DNA from: Pseudarthrobacter siccitolerans
GTDB lineage: Bacteria > Actinomycetota > Actinomycetes > Actinomycetales > Micrococcaceae
NCBI RefSeq assembly: GCF_001046895.1
Contig: NZ_CAQI01000046.1
Coordinates: 186,001 to 250,000, forward strand
Direction: 5' to 3'
Length of the DNA: 64,000 nt
Shown here one piece after another: positions 25,501 through 33,800 of the stretch. A model generated the notes under the pieces. The model worked only from the letters and a program-made list of their open reading frames with translations, searched no databases and was not told the origin of the DNA. Numbering within the stretch: the stretch's first letter is position 1; every line of letters starts with the position of its first letter. The translations under genes and the position numbers were made by a program.

Positions 25501-26276
25501 GGTGAGGACAGCGAGCGCTGGTCTGCCACGGCGAACCAGCGCATCTGATCCACTTCGTCACCGAAGAATTCCACCCGGATGGGATGGTCTTCAGTGGGCG
25601 GGAAAACGTCGATGATGCCACCGCGGACGGCGAACTCGCCGCGGTGGGTCACCATGTCCACCCGGGCGTAGGCGGCGTCGGCCAGGCTGCGGACCACGTC
25701 GGTGAATGGCTTCTCCTGGCCCACCTTCAGAGTGACGGGGACCAGCTCGCCGAGGCCGGCAACGACGGGCTGGACCACGGCGCGGACGGGCGCCACCACT
25801 ACCCGGAGGGGACCCGCCGTCGAGGTTTCCGGGTGCGCCAGCCGGCGCAGGACGGACAACCGCCGCCCTACCGTGTCCGAGCGCGGCGAAAGCCGTTCGT
25901 GCGGGAGCGTTTCCCAGCTGGGGAACTCGGCCACGGCATCCGCGGGCAGGTAGGCGCGAAGGGCAGCGGTAAGGTCCTCGGCTTCCCGGCCGGTAGCGGT
26001 GACGGCAAGCACCACGCCCGGCCCGGCACCATCCGCTCCCCCGACTGCGGCAGCCACGCCGTCGGCCATCTCGGCAAGCAGCACGGGCCGCAGCCCGGCC
26101 GGGGCACTGATCTGGTAATCCTGGCCCCGGACGGCGAAGCCGCGGGCAGCCTCCGCACGGACCCGGGCGAAGGTCTGGTCCGCGGCGAGGGCGCGGCGCA
26201 ACCCCTCCAGCGAAGGGCCTACGCTGGGTTTACCGGTGCTGGCTGTGCCGGCGGTGGACGGGCCGGGAAGGCTCAT
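22587..26276 (-). CDS. mfd: Transcription-repair coupling factor Mfd
   Basis: A 1229-residue DNA translocase that removes RNA polymerase stalled at lesions and recruits UvrA. The order is normal: UvrB-like N-terminal modules, an RNA polymerase interacting CarD-like domain from about residue 545 (HVVHEQHGIGKFVEL), the RecG-like motor with Walker A GDVGYGKTEIA near 703, VDEEQRFGVEHKE near 807, MSATPIPRTL, and the C-terminal autoinhibitory domain. The frame is open far upstream, but homology begins at the ATG at 26276, which has CAGGAG 9 nt before it; the longer version overlaps an opposite gene and is rejected. It is divergent from the NAD-binding/DUF2867 gene and followed by the YdjM-like gene. 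Confidence 0.96.
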   Translation of the reverse strand: MSLPGPSTAGTASTGKPSVGPSLEGLRRALAADQTFARVRAEAARGFAVRGQDYQISAPAGLRPVLLAEMADGVAAAVGGADGAGPGVVLAVTATGREAEDLTAALRAYLPADAVAEFPSWETLPHERLSPRSDTVGRRLSVLRRLAHPETSTAGPLRVVVAPVRAVVQPVVAGLGELVPVTLKVGQEKPFTDVVRSLADAAYARVDMVTHRGEFAVRGGIIDVFPPTEDHPIRVEFFGDEVDQMRWFAVADQRSLSSPGLHHPTELHAPPCREILITPSVMSRAATLKAQLPAAADMLEKIAGGITVEGMESLAPVLVDAMVPFVEQLPAGSISVVIEPEKVRTRAHDLAATNEEFLEAAWSTASDGGTAPLDLSSQASAALHSASFRSLTETRTSSLEHGVSWWSITSLAQDEELLPEIDVLNLHAREPRGYQGDVAEMMDFIGSHVRDQWRIVVATEGPGPAQRLAELFHDADIPCARVDSLDHEPQPGIIEVTTAAVGRGFVLDGLKLGLLTEADLLGRTSAGSTKDMRRMPSKRRNAVDPLQLVAGDHVVHEQHGIGKFVELIQRKVAGGGDGVREYLVLEYAPSKRGAPGDRLFVPTDQLDQVTRYVGGDTPVLSKMGGADWASTKSKARKAVKEIAGELIRLYSARMASRGHAFAPDTPWQRELEEAFPYVETPDQLTTINEVKADMEREIPMDRLVSGDVGYGKTEIAVRAAFKAVQDGKQVAVLVPTTLLAQQHYETFTERFSGFPLRVKALSRFQGTKETKETVEGVKSGSVDVVIGTHRLLSKDFEFKDLGLVIVDEEQRFGVEHKEALKKMRTNVDVLAMSATPIPRTLEMSLTGIRETSTLATPPEERHPVLTYVGPYTDKQTSAAIRRELMREGQVFLVHNRVSTIERTAAKIRELVPEARVEVAHGQMSESRLEQIIVDFWEKRFDVLVCTTIIETGLDISNANTLIVDGADKYGLSQLHQLRGRVGRGRERAYAYFLYPSEKPLGEVALERLKAVATHNELGAGMQLAMKDLEIRGAGNLLGGEQSGHIQGVGFDLYIRLVGEAVADFRGEAEEKAAEMKIELPVNAHLPHDYVPGERLRLEAYRKLAAALTNEAIDEVLAELVDRYGEPPLPAQNLVAVARFRVGAREAGLSDVALQGNFIKFSPATLPESKVMRLNRMYPGSQSKPALDAVLIPKPKTAKIGGRDLQDAEILEWANGVIRNIFSDAPLAVG

Positions 26277-26471
26277 GGCAGAAGCTCCTGTGGTGTTACG
26301 AAAAGCAGGCAACGCGAAAACCCGAAATTCGCTGCGAATCCCGGGTGATCCCAGCCTACCCCCAGCCGGGGACATGCAGCCGTCCAGGGCTGCCGCGGCT
26401 CCGAACCCCCTACAGGATGGGAGTCGCGGGGCAAGACGTGGAACAAGCGACACAGGACGAAAGGACACAGC

Positions 26472-27980
26472 ATGAGCGTAACCAGCAACACCGGGCAGTC
26501 CGGAAAAACTGTCCTGGTGACCGGCGCCACCGGCTACATCGGCGGCCGCCTGGTGCCCAGGCTCCTGGATGAGGGGCACACGGTCAAGGTCCTGGTCCGC
26601 TCCCCCGGCAAGATCGCCGGCGTCCCGTGGCGGGACAAGGTGGAAGTGGTGGAAAGCAGCCTGGACGACGGCGGGGCGCTCCGGGCGGCGCTGGCCGGCG
26701 TGGACGTCTTCTACTACCTGGTGCACTCCATGGCAGCCGGTGCCGGTTTTGAAGCCAAGGAACAGGCGATGGCACGGACTGCTGCCGGGGCCGCGGCCGC
26801 CGCCGGCGTGGACAGGATTGTCTACCTGGGCGGGCTCCATCCCAAGGGCGTGGAGCTTTCCACCCACATGCGTTCCCGGGAGGCCGTGGGCCAGGTATTC
26901 CTGGACAGCCCGGTGGATGCGGTTGTCTTCCAGGCCGGGGTGGTCATCGGCTCGGGTTCGGCATCCTTCGAGATGATCCGTCACCTCGCCGAAACGCTGC
27001 CGCTGATGCCGGCGCCAAGCTGGGTCCGCAACCGGATCGAGGCCATCGCGGTGCGCGATGTCCTGTACTACCTCGTCGCCGCGGCGTCCCTGGACGGGGC
27101 GCTTAACCGCACCTTCGACGTCGGCTGCCGCCAGGTCCTCACCTACGCCGGCATGATGCAGGAATACGCCGCGGAAGCGGGCCTGCCCTACCGGCCGGTG
27201 CTGGCCCTGCCTGTTCCGGCACCCAAGCTGGCCGGCATGTGGGTGGCCCTGACCACCCCCATCCCGCTGTCCATGGCAGTTCCGCTGGTCCAGTCGCTGC
27301 AGCACGACGCCGTGTCCAACGAGCAGGACATCGACCGGTACATTGCGCAGCCCGACGGCGGCCTGACCGCCTACCGCACCGCCGTCGCCCTTGCCCTGGG
27401 GAAGGAACGCGACGGCCAGGTGGAGACCACGTGGGCCAGCGCCGGCGCTTCCTCCGATCCCCTGCCGAGTGACCCGGACTGGGCCGGGCACAAGGTGTAC
27501 ATCGACGAACGGACTTTCCATGGCGACGTCGATCCGGCGCATGTCTGGACGGTCATCGAGGGCATCGGCGGACGCAACGGCTGGTACTCCCTGCCGCTGG
27601 CCTGGCAGGTGCGCGGCTGGCTGGACAAGCTGACGGGCGGGGCCGGACTGCTCCGGGGACGCAGGCACCCGCATACCCTGGCCACCGGTGAAGTGGTGGA
27701 CTGGTGGCGGGTGGAACGGATCGAGCGTGGGAAGCTGCTGCGGCTCCGGGCCGAAATGCGGGCCCCGGGACGCGCCTGGCTGGAACTGTCAGTCGAGCCG
27801 GACGGGGAGGGCAGCCGTTACCGGCAGCGGGCCATCTTCTTCCCCAAGGGGCTCAGCGGGCGGCTGTACTGGCTCGCGGTCCTGCCGTTCCACAGCCTGA
27901 TCTTCCCGGCCATGGCCAAGAATATCACCAGCACAGCACGGAAGCTGGTGGATGCGGAGCCGGGCGCCCGGACCCCGTAG
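26472..27980 (+). CDS. NAD(P)-binding protein with C-terminal DUF2867 domain
   Basis: A 502-residue two-domain protein. The first about 300 residues form an atypical short-chain dehydrogenase fold (VLVTGATGYIGGRLVPRLL; YYLVHSM; ED-like substrate end), the last about 170 match DUF2867, an SRPBCC-like lipid- or ligand-binding domain (GRNGWYSLPLAWQVRGWLDK, WWRVERIERGKLLRLRAEM). This architecture is common in actinobacteria and is annotated only as NAD-dependent epimerase-like; its substrate is unknown. The ATG has AAGGA about 8 nt upstream. It is divergent from mfd across 195 bp that include a 13-bp palindrome at 26327-26339. Confidence 0.85.
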   Translation: MSVTSNTGQSGKTVLVTGATGYIGGRLVPRLLDEGHTVKVLVRSPGKIAGVPWRDKVEVVESSLDDGGALRAALAGVDVFYYLVHSMAAGAGFEAKEQAMARTAAGAAAAAGVDRIVYLGGLHPKGVELSTHMRSREAVGQVFLDSPVDAVVFQAGVVIGSGSASFEMIRHLAETLPLMPAPSWVRNRIEAIAVRDVLYYLVAAASLDGALNRTFDVGCRQVLTYAGMMQEYAAEAGLPYRPVLALPVPAPKLAGMWVALTTPIPLSMAVPLVQSLQHDAVSNEQDIDRYIAQPDGGLTAYRTAVALALGKERDGQVETTWASAGASSDPLPSDPDWAGHKVYIDERTFHGDVDPAHVWTVIEGIGGRNGWYSLPLAWQVRGWLDKLTGGAGLLRGRRHPHTLATGEVVDWWRVERIERGKLLRLRAEMRAPGRAWLELSVEPDGEGSRYRQRAIFFPKGLSGRLYWLAVLPFHSLIFPAMAKNITSTARKLVDAEPGARTP

Positions 27981-28023
27981 GATGTTTGGAGCCTAATCCG
28001 ACCCCCACGTCCCAGGAGGACCC

Positions 28024-28521
28024 ATGGCCCTGAGCGCATCCACCACCCTTCCGCACTCCGTACCCAGCGTTGCAGCTGTCCTGGTGAACGAGGATTTCCA
28101 GCGCCACGTCAGCCAGCTCGTCGGCGGCAGCCTTGAATCCTTCACCGTCGACGGCGACGTTGCCGGCGCGTTCAGCGCCACGTCCGTGCGGACCCTGCCC
28201 ACCACCCGCCTGCCGGAGATCGCCCGCAAGTTCGTGGGCGAGCACCTGAAAGTGACGCAGGTGGAGAACTGGGACGCCCCCGCCGCGGACGGCTCCCGGC
28301 AGAGCAACATCTCCCTGAAGATCGCCGGCGCCCCCGTCGACGTCACCGCCGTGCAGCGGCTGGTAGCTGCCGACGGCGGCACCCGCGTGGAGCTTGAGGG
28401 CGCCGTCAAGTCCTCGGTACCGTTCCTGGGCGGAAAGATCGCCGACGCGGCCGAGCCGATGGTTGCCAAGGCCCTGAACCTGCAGGCCCAGCAGGCACAG
28501 GCCTGGCTGGAAAGCCACTAG
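28024..28521 (+). CDS. DUF2505 domain protein (SRPBCC-like)
   Basis: A 165-residue soluble protein that fits the actinobacterial DUF2505 family, a helix-grip fold likely to bind a hydrophobic ligand. It begins with a short beta segment LSASTTLPHSVPSVAAVLVN, then FQRHVSQLVGG, the central segment RTLPTTRLPEIARKFVGE and the C-terminal long helix ADAAEPMVAKALNLQAQQ. A perfect ribosome binding site (AGGAGG) precedes the ATG. The SCO4848-like gene starts 4 bp after the stop, so the two are probably co-translated. No enzymatic residues can be pointed to. Confidence 0.85.
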   Translation: MALSASTTLPHSVPSVAAVLVNEDFQRHVSQLVGGSLESFTVDGDVAGAFSATSVRTLPTTRLPEIARKFVGEHLKVTQVENWDAPAADGSRQSNISLKIAGAPVDVTAVQRLVAADGGTRVELEGAVKSSVPFLGGKIADAAEPMVAKALNLQAQQAQAWLESH

Positions 28522-28525
28522 TCGC

Positions 28526-28747
28526 GTGGAACTGCCCGTCTTTGCCGCGCTGGTACTGGTTGTTGCCGGCATCTGGTCACTTGTGGTCTGGCCGCAGTTC
28601 CTGCGCCGGGTCATGAAGGATCCGCGTGCCCGGGACGCCGCCGGCAAGGCCACGAAGTTCCTCACCGTGCATGTGGTGCTGGTGACCATCTCGATGGTGC
28701 TTGGCGCAGCCACGGCCGTGATCGGAATTATGGGGCTGGTCAGTTAG
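28526..28747 (+). CDS. SCO4848-family small membrane protein
   Basis: Seventy-three residues with two membrane spans (about 5-22 and 48-70) and a conserved middle VWPQFLRRVMKDPRARD. Length and layout match the SCO4848 family of actinobacterial membrane proteins of unknown function. The GTG start is 4 bp after the DUF2505 stop. A strong bidirectional terminator follows. Confidence 0.8.
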   Translation: MELPVFAALVLVVAGIWSLVVWPQFLRRVMKDPRARDAAGKATKFLTVHVVLVTISMVLGAATAVIGIMGLVS

Positions 28748-28756
28748 GCCCCCCTC

Positions 28757-28809
28757 TTTAAAAGGCTGCGGCCCTCTTCCCCTGGGGAGGAGGGCCGCAG
28801 CCTTTTAAA
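28757..28809. terminator. Bidirectional rho-independent terminator
   Basis: A 20-bp perfect stem with TTTAAAA at its foot on both strands, between the convergent SCO4848-like gene and sufU. Confidence 0.85.
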
Positions 28810-28828
28810 CAGCTGACGGCAGGGTGTG

Positions 28829-29278
28829 TCAGGCGGCCTGGTTGAGCGCGTCCTCAGCGGCAACCCAGGAAATCATGGCGCACTTGACCCGGGCGGCGTA
28901 CCGGGCCACTCCCTCAAAGGCTGCCGCATCGCCCAGCAGCTCCGGGTCTGCGGAGATCTTGCCCCGGGACCTCAGGACCTCGCGGAAGCTGTCAATCACC
29001 TCGTGAAGTTCCGCCACCGTCATTCCCTCTGCCAGCTCGGTGAGGACGGAGGCGGACGCCATGGAAATGGAGCAGCCCGCGCCGTCCCAGGCAACCTGTG
29101 CCACTTTTCCGTCGCTGACTGCCAGGCGCAGTGTCACTTCGTCGCCGCAGACCGGATTGAGCTGGTGCGACTGGCCCGTGGTGGCGCCGTCAGGGGCCTC
29201 GGTGCCGGCCAGTCCGCTGCCGTGCCGGGCTTTGGAATGATCGAGGATAATCTGCTGGTACAGCTGGTCGAGGCTCAT
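28829..29278 (-). CDS. sufU: SufU-type iron-sulfur cluster assembly protein
   Basis: A 149-residue zinc-dependent sulfurtransferase partner of SufS; it accepts sulfur from the SufS persulfide for cluster assembly. The three conserved cysteines are present in NPVCGDEV, GAGCSISMASAS and RVKCAMISW, and the loop between the second and third cysteine has the extra residues typical of SufU rather than IscU. The ATG is preceded by AAGGT. It follows sufS by 22 bp on the same strand, forming a sufSU pair separate from any sufBCD genes, none of which are in this window. Confidence 0.93.
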   Translation of the reverse strand: MSLDQLYQQIILDHSKARHGSGLAGTEAPDGATTGQSHQLNPVCGDEVTLRLAVSDGKVAQVAWDGAGCSISMASASVLTELAEGMTVAELHEVIDSFREVLRSRGKISADPELLGDAAAFEGVARYAARVKCAMISWVAAEDALNQAA

Positions 29279-29300
29279 GGTTTTACCTTCACGGTGGGGT

Positions 29301-30626
29301 TTAGGCGCGGAAATAGGCGCGCACGCCGGCCACGGCTTCGAGGAACTGGTCCACGTCGGCAGTGGTGTTGTACAGGTAGGCGCTCGCCCTGGTGGTGGCT
29401 GTCAGCCCGAGCCGGCGGTGCAGCGGCTGTGCACAGTGGTGGCCAACACGGACGGCGATACCCCTGGAGTCCAGGAACTGGCCCACGTCGTGGGCGTGCA
29501 CCCCGTCCACGTCGAACGCGGCGAGGCCGATCCGGTCCTGCCCGGCGGCCGGGCCCAGGACCCGGATGCCCGGGATGGACTCCAGCCCGGCGACCATCCG
29601 CTGGCCAAGCTCAGACTCCCACCGGTGGATCCGGTCCAGCCCTGTTTCCGTCAGGTAGTTCACGGCCGCGGCCAGCGCCACCGCCTGCGAAATCCGTTGG
29701 GTTCCGGCTTCGAAGCGCTGGGGCGCCGGGAGGTAGTCGGCCCGCTCCATGGTCACTGTGGTGATCATGGAACCGCCGGTCAGGAACGGCGGCAGGATGT
29801 CCAGGAGGTCCTGCTTCCCGTAAAACACGCCGATTCCCGTGGGTGCAAGCATCTTGTGCCCGGAGAACACGGCAAAGTCCACGTCCAGCTCTTTGACGTC
29901 CAGCGGCATGTGCGGGGCCGACTGGCAGGCGTCCAGTACCACCAGGGCGCCGGCTTCCCGGCCGATGGCCGCGAGTTCACGGACCGGGTTGATGGTGCCC
30001 AGGACGTTGGAGGCATGCGTGAAAGCAAGTACCTTTGTCCGGCCGTTCACAGTGTCCCGCGCCAGGTCCATGCGGAGGCTGCCGTCGTCGTCCACGGGGA
30101 TGTACCGCAGGGTGGCCCCGGTGCGGAAGGCCAGCTCCTGCCAGGGTATGAGGTTGGCGTGGTGCTCCATTTCGGTCACCACGATTTCGTCGCCCGGGTT
30201 CAGGGCGAGCTCCTTGAGCCGGGCGTCGCCCCTGCCCTGGGCAGCCCACAGCCCGGCGTTGGACAGGGCGTAGCTGAGGAGGTTCAGGCCCTCGGTGGCG
30301 TTGGAAGTCCAGACGATCTCTGAATAGTCGGCACCCACGAAGTCCGCCACGGTCTGCCGGGCATCCTCGAAGGCTTCGGTGGCTTCCACTGCGAGGTGGT
30401 GGGCGCCGCGGTGGACCGCGGCGTTGCGCTGCTCGTAGAACTCCTGCTCCGCTTCGATGACGCTGAGCGGATTCTGCGAGGTGGCTCCGGAGTCCAGGTA
30501 GATCAGCGGGCGTCCGTTGACCTGCTGGTCCAGGACCGGGAAGTCGTTGCGGATGCGCTGCACTTCGGCGTCATCCATGACCGGCACGGCACGTTCCAGT
30601 GTGGCTGGCGTTGATACTACGGCCAA
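29301..30626 (-). CDS. sufS: Cysteine desulfurase SufS
   Basis: A 441-residue PLP enzyme (class V aminotransferase fold, group II desulfurase) that takes sulfur from cysteine for iron-sulfur clusters. PLP lysine lies in FAVFSGHKMLAPTGIG, the catalytic cysteine in VGHHCAQPLHRRLG; the N-terminus contains YLDSGATSQNP and HRGAHHLAVEAT. The TTG at 30626 was chosen because AAGGAG lies 6 nt before it; the ATG at 30578 is also possible but has no ribosome binding site and would trim about 16 residues. sufU follows and should act as the sulfur acceptor. Confidence 0.94.
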   Translation of the reverse strand: MAVVSTPATLERAVPVMDDAEVQRIRNDFPVLDQQVNGRPLIYLDSGATSQNPLSVIEAEQEFYEQRNAAVHRGAHHLAVEATEAFEDARQTVADFVGADYSEIVWTSNATEGLNLLSYALSNAGLWAAQGRGDARLKELALNPGDEIVVTEMEHHANLIPWQELAFRTGATLRYIPVDDDGSLRMDLARDTVNGRTKVLAFTHASNVLGTINPVRELAAIGREAGALVVLDACQSAPHMPLDVKELDVDFAVFSGHKMLAPTGIGVFYGKQDLLDILPPFLTGGSMITTVTMERADYLPAPQRFEAGTQRISQAVALAAAVNYLTETGLDRIHRWESELGQRMVAGLESIPGIRVLGPAAGQDRIGLAAFDVDGVHAHDVGQFLDSRGIAVRVGHHCAQPLHRRLGLTATTRASAYLYNTTADVDQFLEAVAGVRAYFRA

Positions 30627-31130
30627 AACAAACTCCTTGAAATGCCAACGGATGACACTTAATTGTCCCACAGCACGGCTGTGGCGGCCGCCCGGAGGGG
30701 CAGCCGCCACAGTCGTTCCGGGCTTCAGCCCGCGGAGTGGAGGGCCGGCGACGGCTGGGGGGAGAGTCTCGGTCTCAGAAGACTCTGACGTCGCCGGCCC
30801 CGTCCAGCCCGGTCCCGAAGGACCGGAAGTTGTTGGATACGGAGGCCTTGTTGTTCTCGCTGCTTTGGCTTCTTTCGTGCCGCTTGCTTTGCTTCCATAA
30901 GTAAATACTCCGGCGCCACCCTGCACACGAGTAGGGTGTACTCGAATTCGTCCGCGGGCTACTACCTATGGGCCGCTGATACCCGGAAGGCTCCGAAAGT
31001 CGGGCGGGCGGGTCTGCCCGCTGTGCCGGCAGAGGGCATGGGCAGGCCCGGCGGGTGTGCCGGCAAAGGGCATGGGCGGGCCGCGCCCGTCCTCTCGAGA
31101 AGCCTTGACCGGGGCGCCGCTCCAGGGGGC
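30627..31130. other. Intergenic region between sufS and the LuxR genes
   Basis: About 500 bp with no confirmed gene. On the minus strand at 30775-30899 there is an open frame whose last 23 codons have strongly G/C-biased third positions, but no standard start codon is in frame; an ATG at about 30889 with GGAG upstream opens a different frame. A 10-bp inverted repeat (30679-30712) could terminate such a transcript. 30930-31130 shows only G/C-rich sequence without features. Confidence 0.4.
30679..30712. terminator. Hairpin, possible terminator
   Basis: CTGTGGCGGC and its complement separated by 14 nt, about 55 bp upstream of sufS. No T tract. It may end a short minus-strand transcript arising upstream, or be part of the sufS promoter region. 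Confidence 0.35.
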
Positions 31131-33800
31131 CTATTTGGGCAGGGCGGACTCCAGCTCGTCACGGCTCCGCACGCCAAGCTTGACGTAGGTACGGTACAGG
31201 TGGCCCTCCACCGTCCGCACGGACACCATCAGCCGCTGGGCGATTTCGCGGTCCGTGAGGCCCTGGACAGCCAGGCCCACGATGTCCTGTTCACGCCGGG
31301 TGAGGTGGACGGCGGGAGCCGCGGCGATGAAGCGGCCTTCCCGGAACCTCTCACCCAGTTCGTGGTCGCATTTCTCGCGCAGGGCCACGGCCTGCCGGGA
31401 GCGCCTGCGTTCCCCCGCCTGCTCCAGGAGGGTGCTGGCGCGGGCGTAAGCTTCCCGTGCCAGATTCACGAATCCTGATTCCTCGAGGCCGGCGGCTGTT
31501 TCCATCAGGGCGTCCCCGTCAGCTTTTTCCCACCGGGTGGCCAGGACCAGCATGGCCTGCGCCCAACGGCCCTCGACAGTCTGCGCGACTGTCTGCACCA
31601 TCGGGATGACCGAGGGGTCGCCCAGGTCCCAGCAGATAGCCAGGAGTTCGAGCAGGGTTCCGGCCCTCGCGGTGGCATCCGGCGTGGTGGCCAGCGTGTG
31701 CAGCGCGGCGAGGCCCTTGCCGTCCCGGGACAGGTACTCTGCGGCGGCAGCACTGTAGGCCGCGGCGAGCAGCTCGTGGGCGGGGCCGCCTGTGGCAGCG
31801 TCGCTGTAGTCCTGTTCCAGGCGCTGCGCCTGTGCGGTGTCCCCCAGCCGTGCGGCAACGTAAAAACCCAAGGCGGAACCGAGGCGGAAAAGTTGCAGCG
31901 GATCGTTCAACCGGAGCGCCTCCACGGCCGGGAGCAACACCTGGTACGCACGCTCCATCCGGCCCTGCCGCAGCAGCGAGTATCCGCGCAGCACCTGGAG
32001 GCTACCGTTGAACGTGGCAGCCCCCAGCGAATGGCTGGTCCCGTAGTTGTCGAGTTCACGCTCCGCTGATTCCCATTCGCCCATGGCAAGGTAATCGGCC
32101 ACCAGCCGGCCCAGCACAAACTCCGTGTAGAAGAACAGGCTGTCCTCCAGCGGGGGCAGCTCGGAAGCGGCCAGCAGCGCCGAATCCAGGCCTTCGGAAG
32201 CGCGGCCGGCAGCAGCCAGGGCGTGCGCCAGGAGCGCCTCCCCCAGGGTCCGCACGGGTTCGCCTCCGCCGTCCGGGGAGGCAGTGTTCCTGATCTCCCG
32301 GACCTCGGTGGCCAGCGCTTCGGCGTCCACGTCCGCGCCCAGTTCCAGGAGGCGGAGGAGGCGCAGGAGATGATCATGCGCGGACCGGTCCCCCTCAACC
32401 GTTTGATGGACGTGTTCCCGCATGTCCTCGGCGAGGACGTTGAGCGGGGCGCCTTGTGCCTGGTGGGCGGCTGCACGGAGCAGGACGACGGCGGGACCCT
32501 CCGCGGTACAGGACAGTTCCCGCCAGCAGGCGTCAAGAAGATTGGCGGCCTGCCCGTACATGCCCTCGTTGTACAGCGCCCGGGCCTGGACGGCTTTGGC
32601 CAGGGGTATCAGTTCGGGGTCACGGACTTTGGCGGCGATAGTGCGCGCACTGTCGTTGCGGAACCGGCGCAAGGCTTCGCGGGCGGCCTGCAGCATCTCG
32701 TGGTCAGGGATCCGCAGGCCAACCTCAAAAGCCCACTCGACGGAGCGGAGCATGCCCTCCCCGTGCAGGGCTGTGCTGTCCTGGTGGGCCCGGATCCGTT
32801 CCAGCAGTTGAAGGCTCCGGGACACCGAGAGGGTGTTCCTGATGGCCTTGGCGAACAGGGCGTTCCAGATGGAGAGTTCGGCCGGAACACCGGAACTCTC
32901 GGAGACCATCTGCTGGTCAATGAGGGACCGGACCACGGTGGCCCCGCTGATCTCCTCAATCACCTTCCGGCCTACCGGACCGGCGAGGGCGATGAGCTTC
33001 AAGGCCTCCTGTTCCTCCGGCGACCGCCGCAGATGGTCCTTGGTCACCACGGCCGTGAGCTGCGGTCCGTCAGCCGGCAGGGGGCCGAGCAGTACCCAGA
33101 TGCCGTTGCGCTTTGCCAGGACACCGGATTCGGCGGCATCGTGCAGCAGTGCGTCCAGGAGCCGCGGATTGCCGCCGGACGCGTGCCAGACGGAGTCGAC
33201 CGTGGCGGGCGGGACAGTCCCGTCCAGGACGTGGGCCAGTACCTCTTCAATCTGTTCCCGGTTCAGCGGCCGGAGATCCACCCGCTCCGCCAGGCCGTCG
33301 TACCAAAGCTGGTCCAGCGGCTGCGGGAGCCCGGGCCGCGGCCTGGCAGCGGCCACCACCGTAGCCCAGCCGGCAGAGATGAGGTCCGCCAGGACGCCGG
33401 CGGAGGCCTCGTCCAGGTGGTGCGCGTCATCCACCACGAGCAGGACCGGGGCGCCGCTGCCTGCCTTCAGCTTTTCAAAGTAGGTCCACATGGACCGCAG
33501 GACCGCTACCGGCGAGACGGACTCTTCAGCGGTCAGGTCTCCCGTGTAAGGGGTGAGGACACCAAAAGGCACGGCTGCCAGGGCCGAGCTGCCGTGGATC
33601 TGGAGGATATTCATCTGCCCGGCCAGGCGCTCGGCGATCGCCTCACTCAGGGAGGTTTTCCCGATACCGGGCCCGGCCATGAGGAATACCGCGTGGCTGG
33701 TGCCGTTCCTGACTATGTTGCAGATCCGTTCCAGCGGCTCCCGCCGTCCGGTGAGGGCGCGGTGGGCCGTTGCCGGTTTGTGGCCGTTAGACGAGTCCAG
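31131..33800 (-). CDS. Large LuxR-family ATP-binding regulator, probable CTG start
   Basis: An 889-residue STAND/LAL-type regulator: N-terminal P-loop ATPase (AGPGIGKTS near residue 43, Walker B VLLVVDDAHHLD), a long helical sensor region, and a C-terminal LuxR helix-turn-helix (LTRREQDIVGLAVQGL, MVSVRTVEGHLYR). The first ATG (33680) would begin right at the P-loop and delete the preceding strand (HAVFLM), so translation must start earlier. The only candidate in the open frame is CTG at 33800, with AGGGGTGA 5 nt upstream; no ATG, GTG or TTG is in frame after the preceding stop. This start overlaps the end of the upstream paralog by 14 bp, implying coupled translation. Target genes unknown. 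Confidence 0.85.
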   Translation of the reverse strand: MDSSNGHKPATAHRALTGRREPLERICNIVRNGTSHAVFLMAGPGIGKTSLSEAIAERLAGQMNILQIHGSSALAAVPFGVLTPYTGDLTAEESVSPVAVLRSMWTYFEKLKAGSGAPVLLVVDDAHHLDEASAGVLADLISAGWATVVAAARPRPGLPQPLDQLWYDGLAERVDLRPLNREQIEEVLAHVLDGTVPPATVDSVWHASGGNPRLLDALLHDAAESGVLAKRNGIWVLLGPLPADGPQLTAVVTKDHLRRSPEEQEALKLIALAGPVGRKVIEEISGATVVRSLIDQQMVSESSGVPAELSIWNALFAKAIRNTLSVSRSLQLLERIRAHQDSTALHGEGMLRSVEWAFEVGLRIPDHEMLQAAREALRRFRNDSARTIAAKVRDPELIPLAKAVQARALYNEGMYGQAANLLDACWRELSCTAEGPAVVLLRAAAHQAQGAPLNVLAEDMREHVHQTVEGDRSAHDHLLRLLRLLELGADVDAEALATEVREIRNTASPDGGGEPVRTLGEALLAHALAAAGRASEGLDSALLAASELPPLEDSLFFYTEFVLGRLVADYLAMGEWESAERELDNYGTSHSLGAATFNGSLQVLRGYSLLRQGRMERAYQVLLPAVEALRLNDPLQLFRLGSALGFYVAARLGDTAQAQRLEQDYSDAATGGPAHELLAAAYSAAAAEYLSRDGKGLAALHTLATTPDATARAGTLLELLAICWDLGDPSVIPMVQTVAQTVEGRWAQAMLVLATRWEKADGDALMETAAGLEESGFVNLAREAYARASTLLEQAGERRRSRQAVALREKCDHELGERFREGRFIAAAPAVHLTRREQDIVGLAVQGLTDREIAQRLMVSVRTVEGHLYRTYVKLGVRSRDELESALPK

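Noticed and set aside
26277..27674. N-terminal extension of mfd by about 466 codons
   Set aside because: The extension is the antisense of the NAD-binding/DUF2867 gene; Mfd homology and a ribosome binding site start at 26276.
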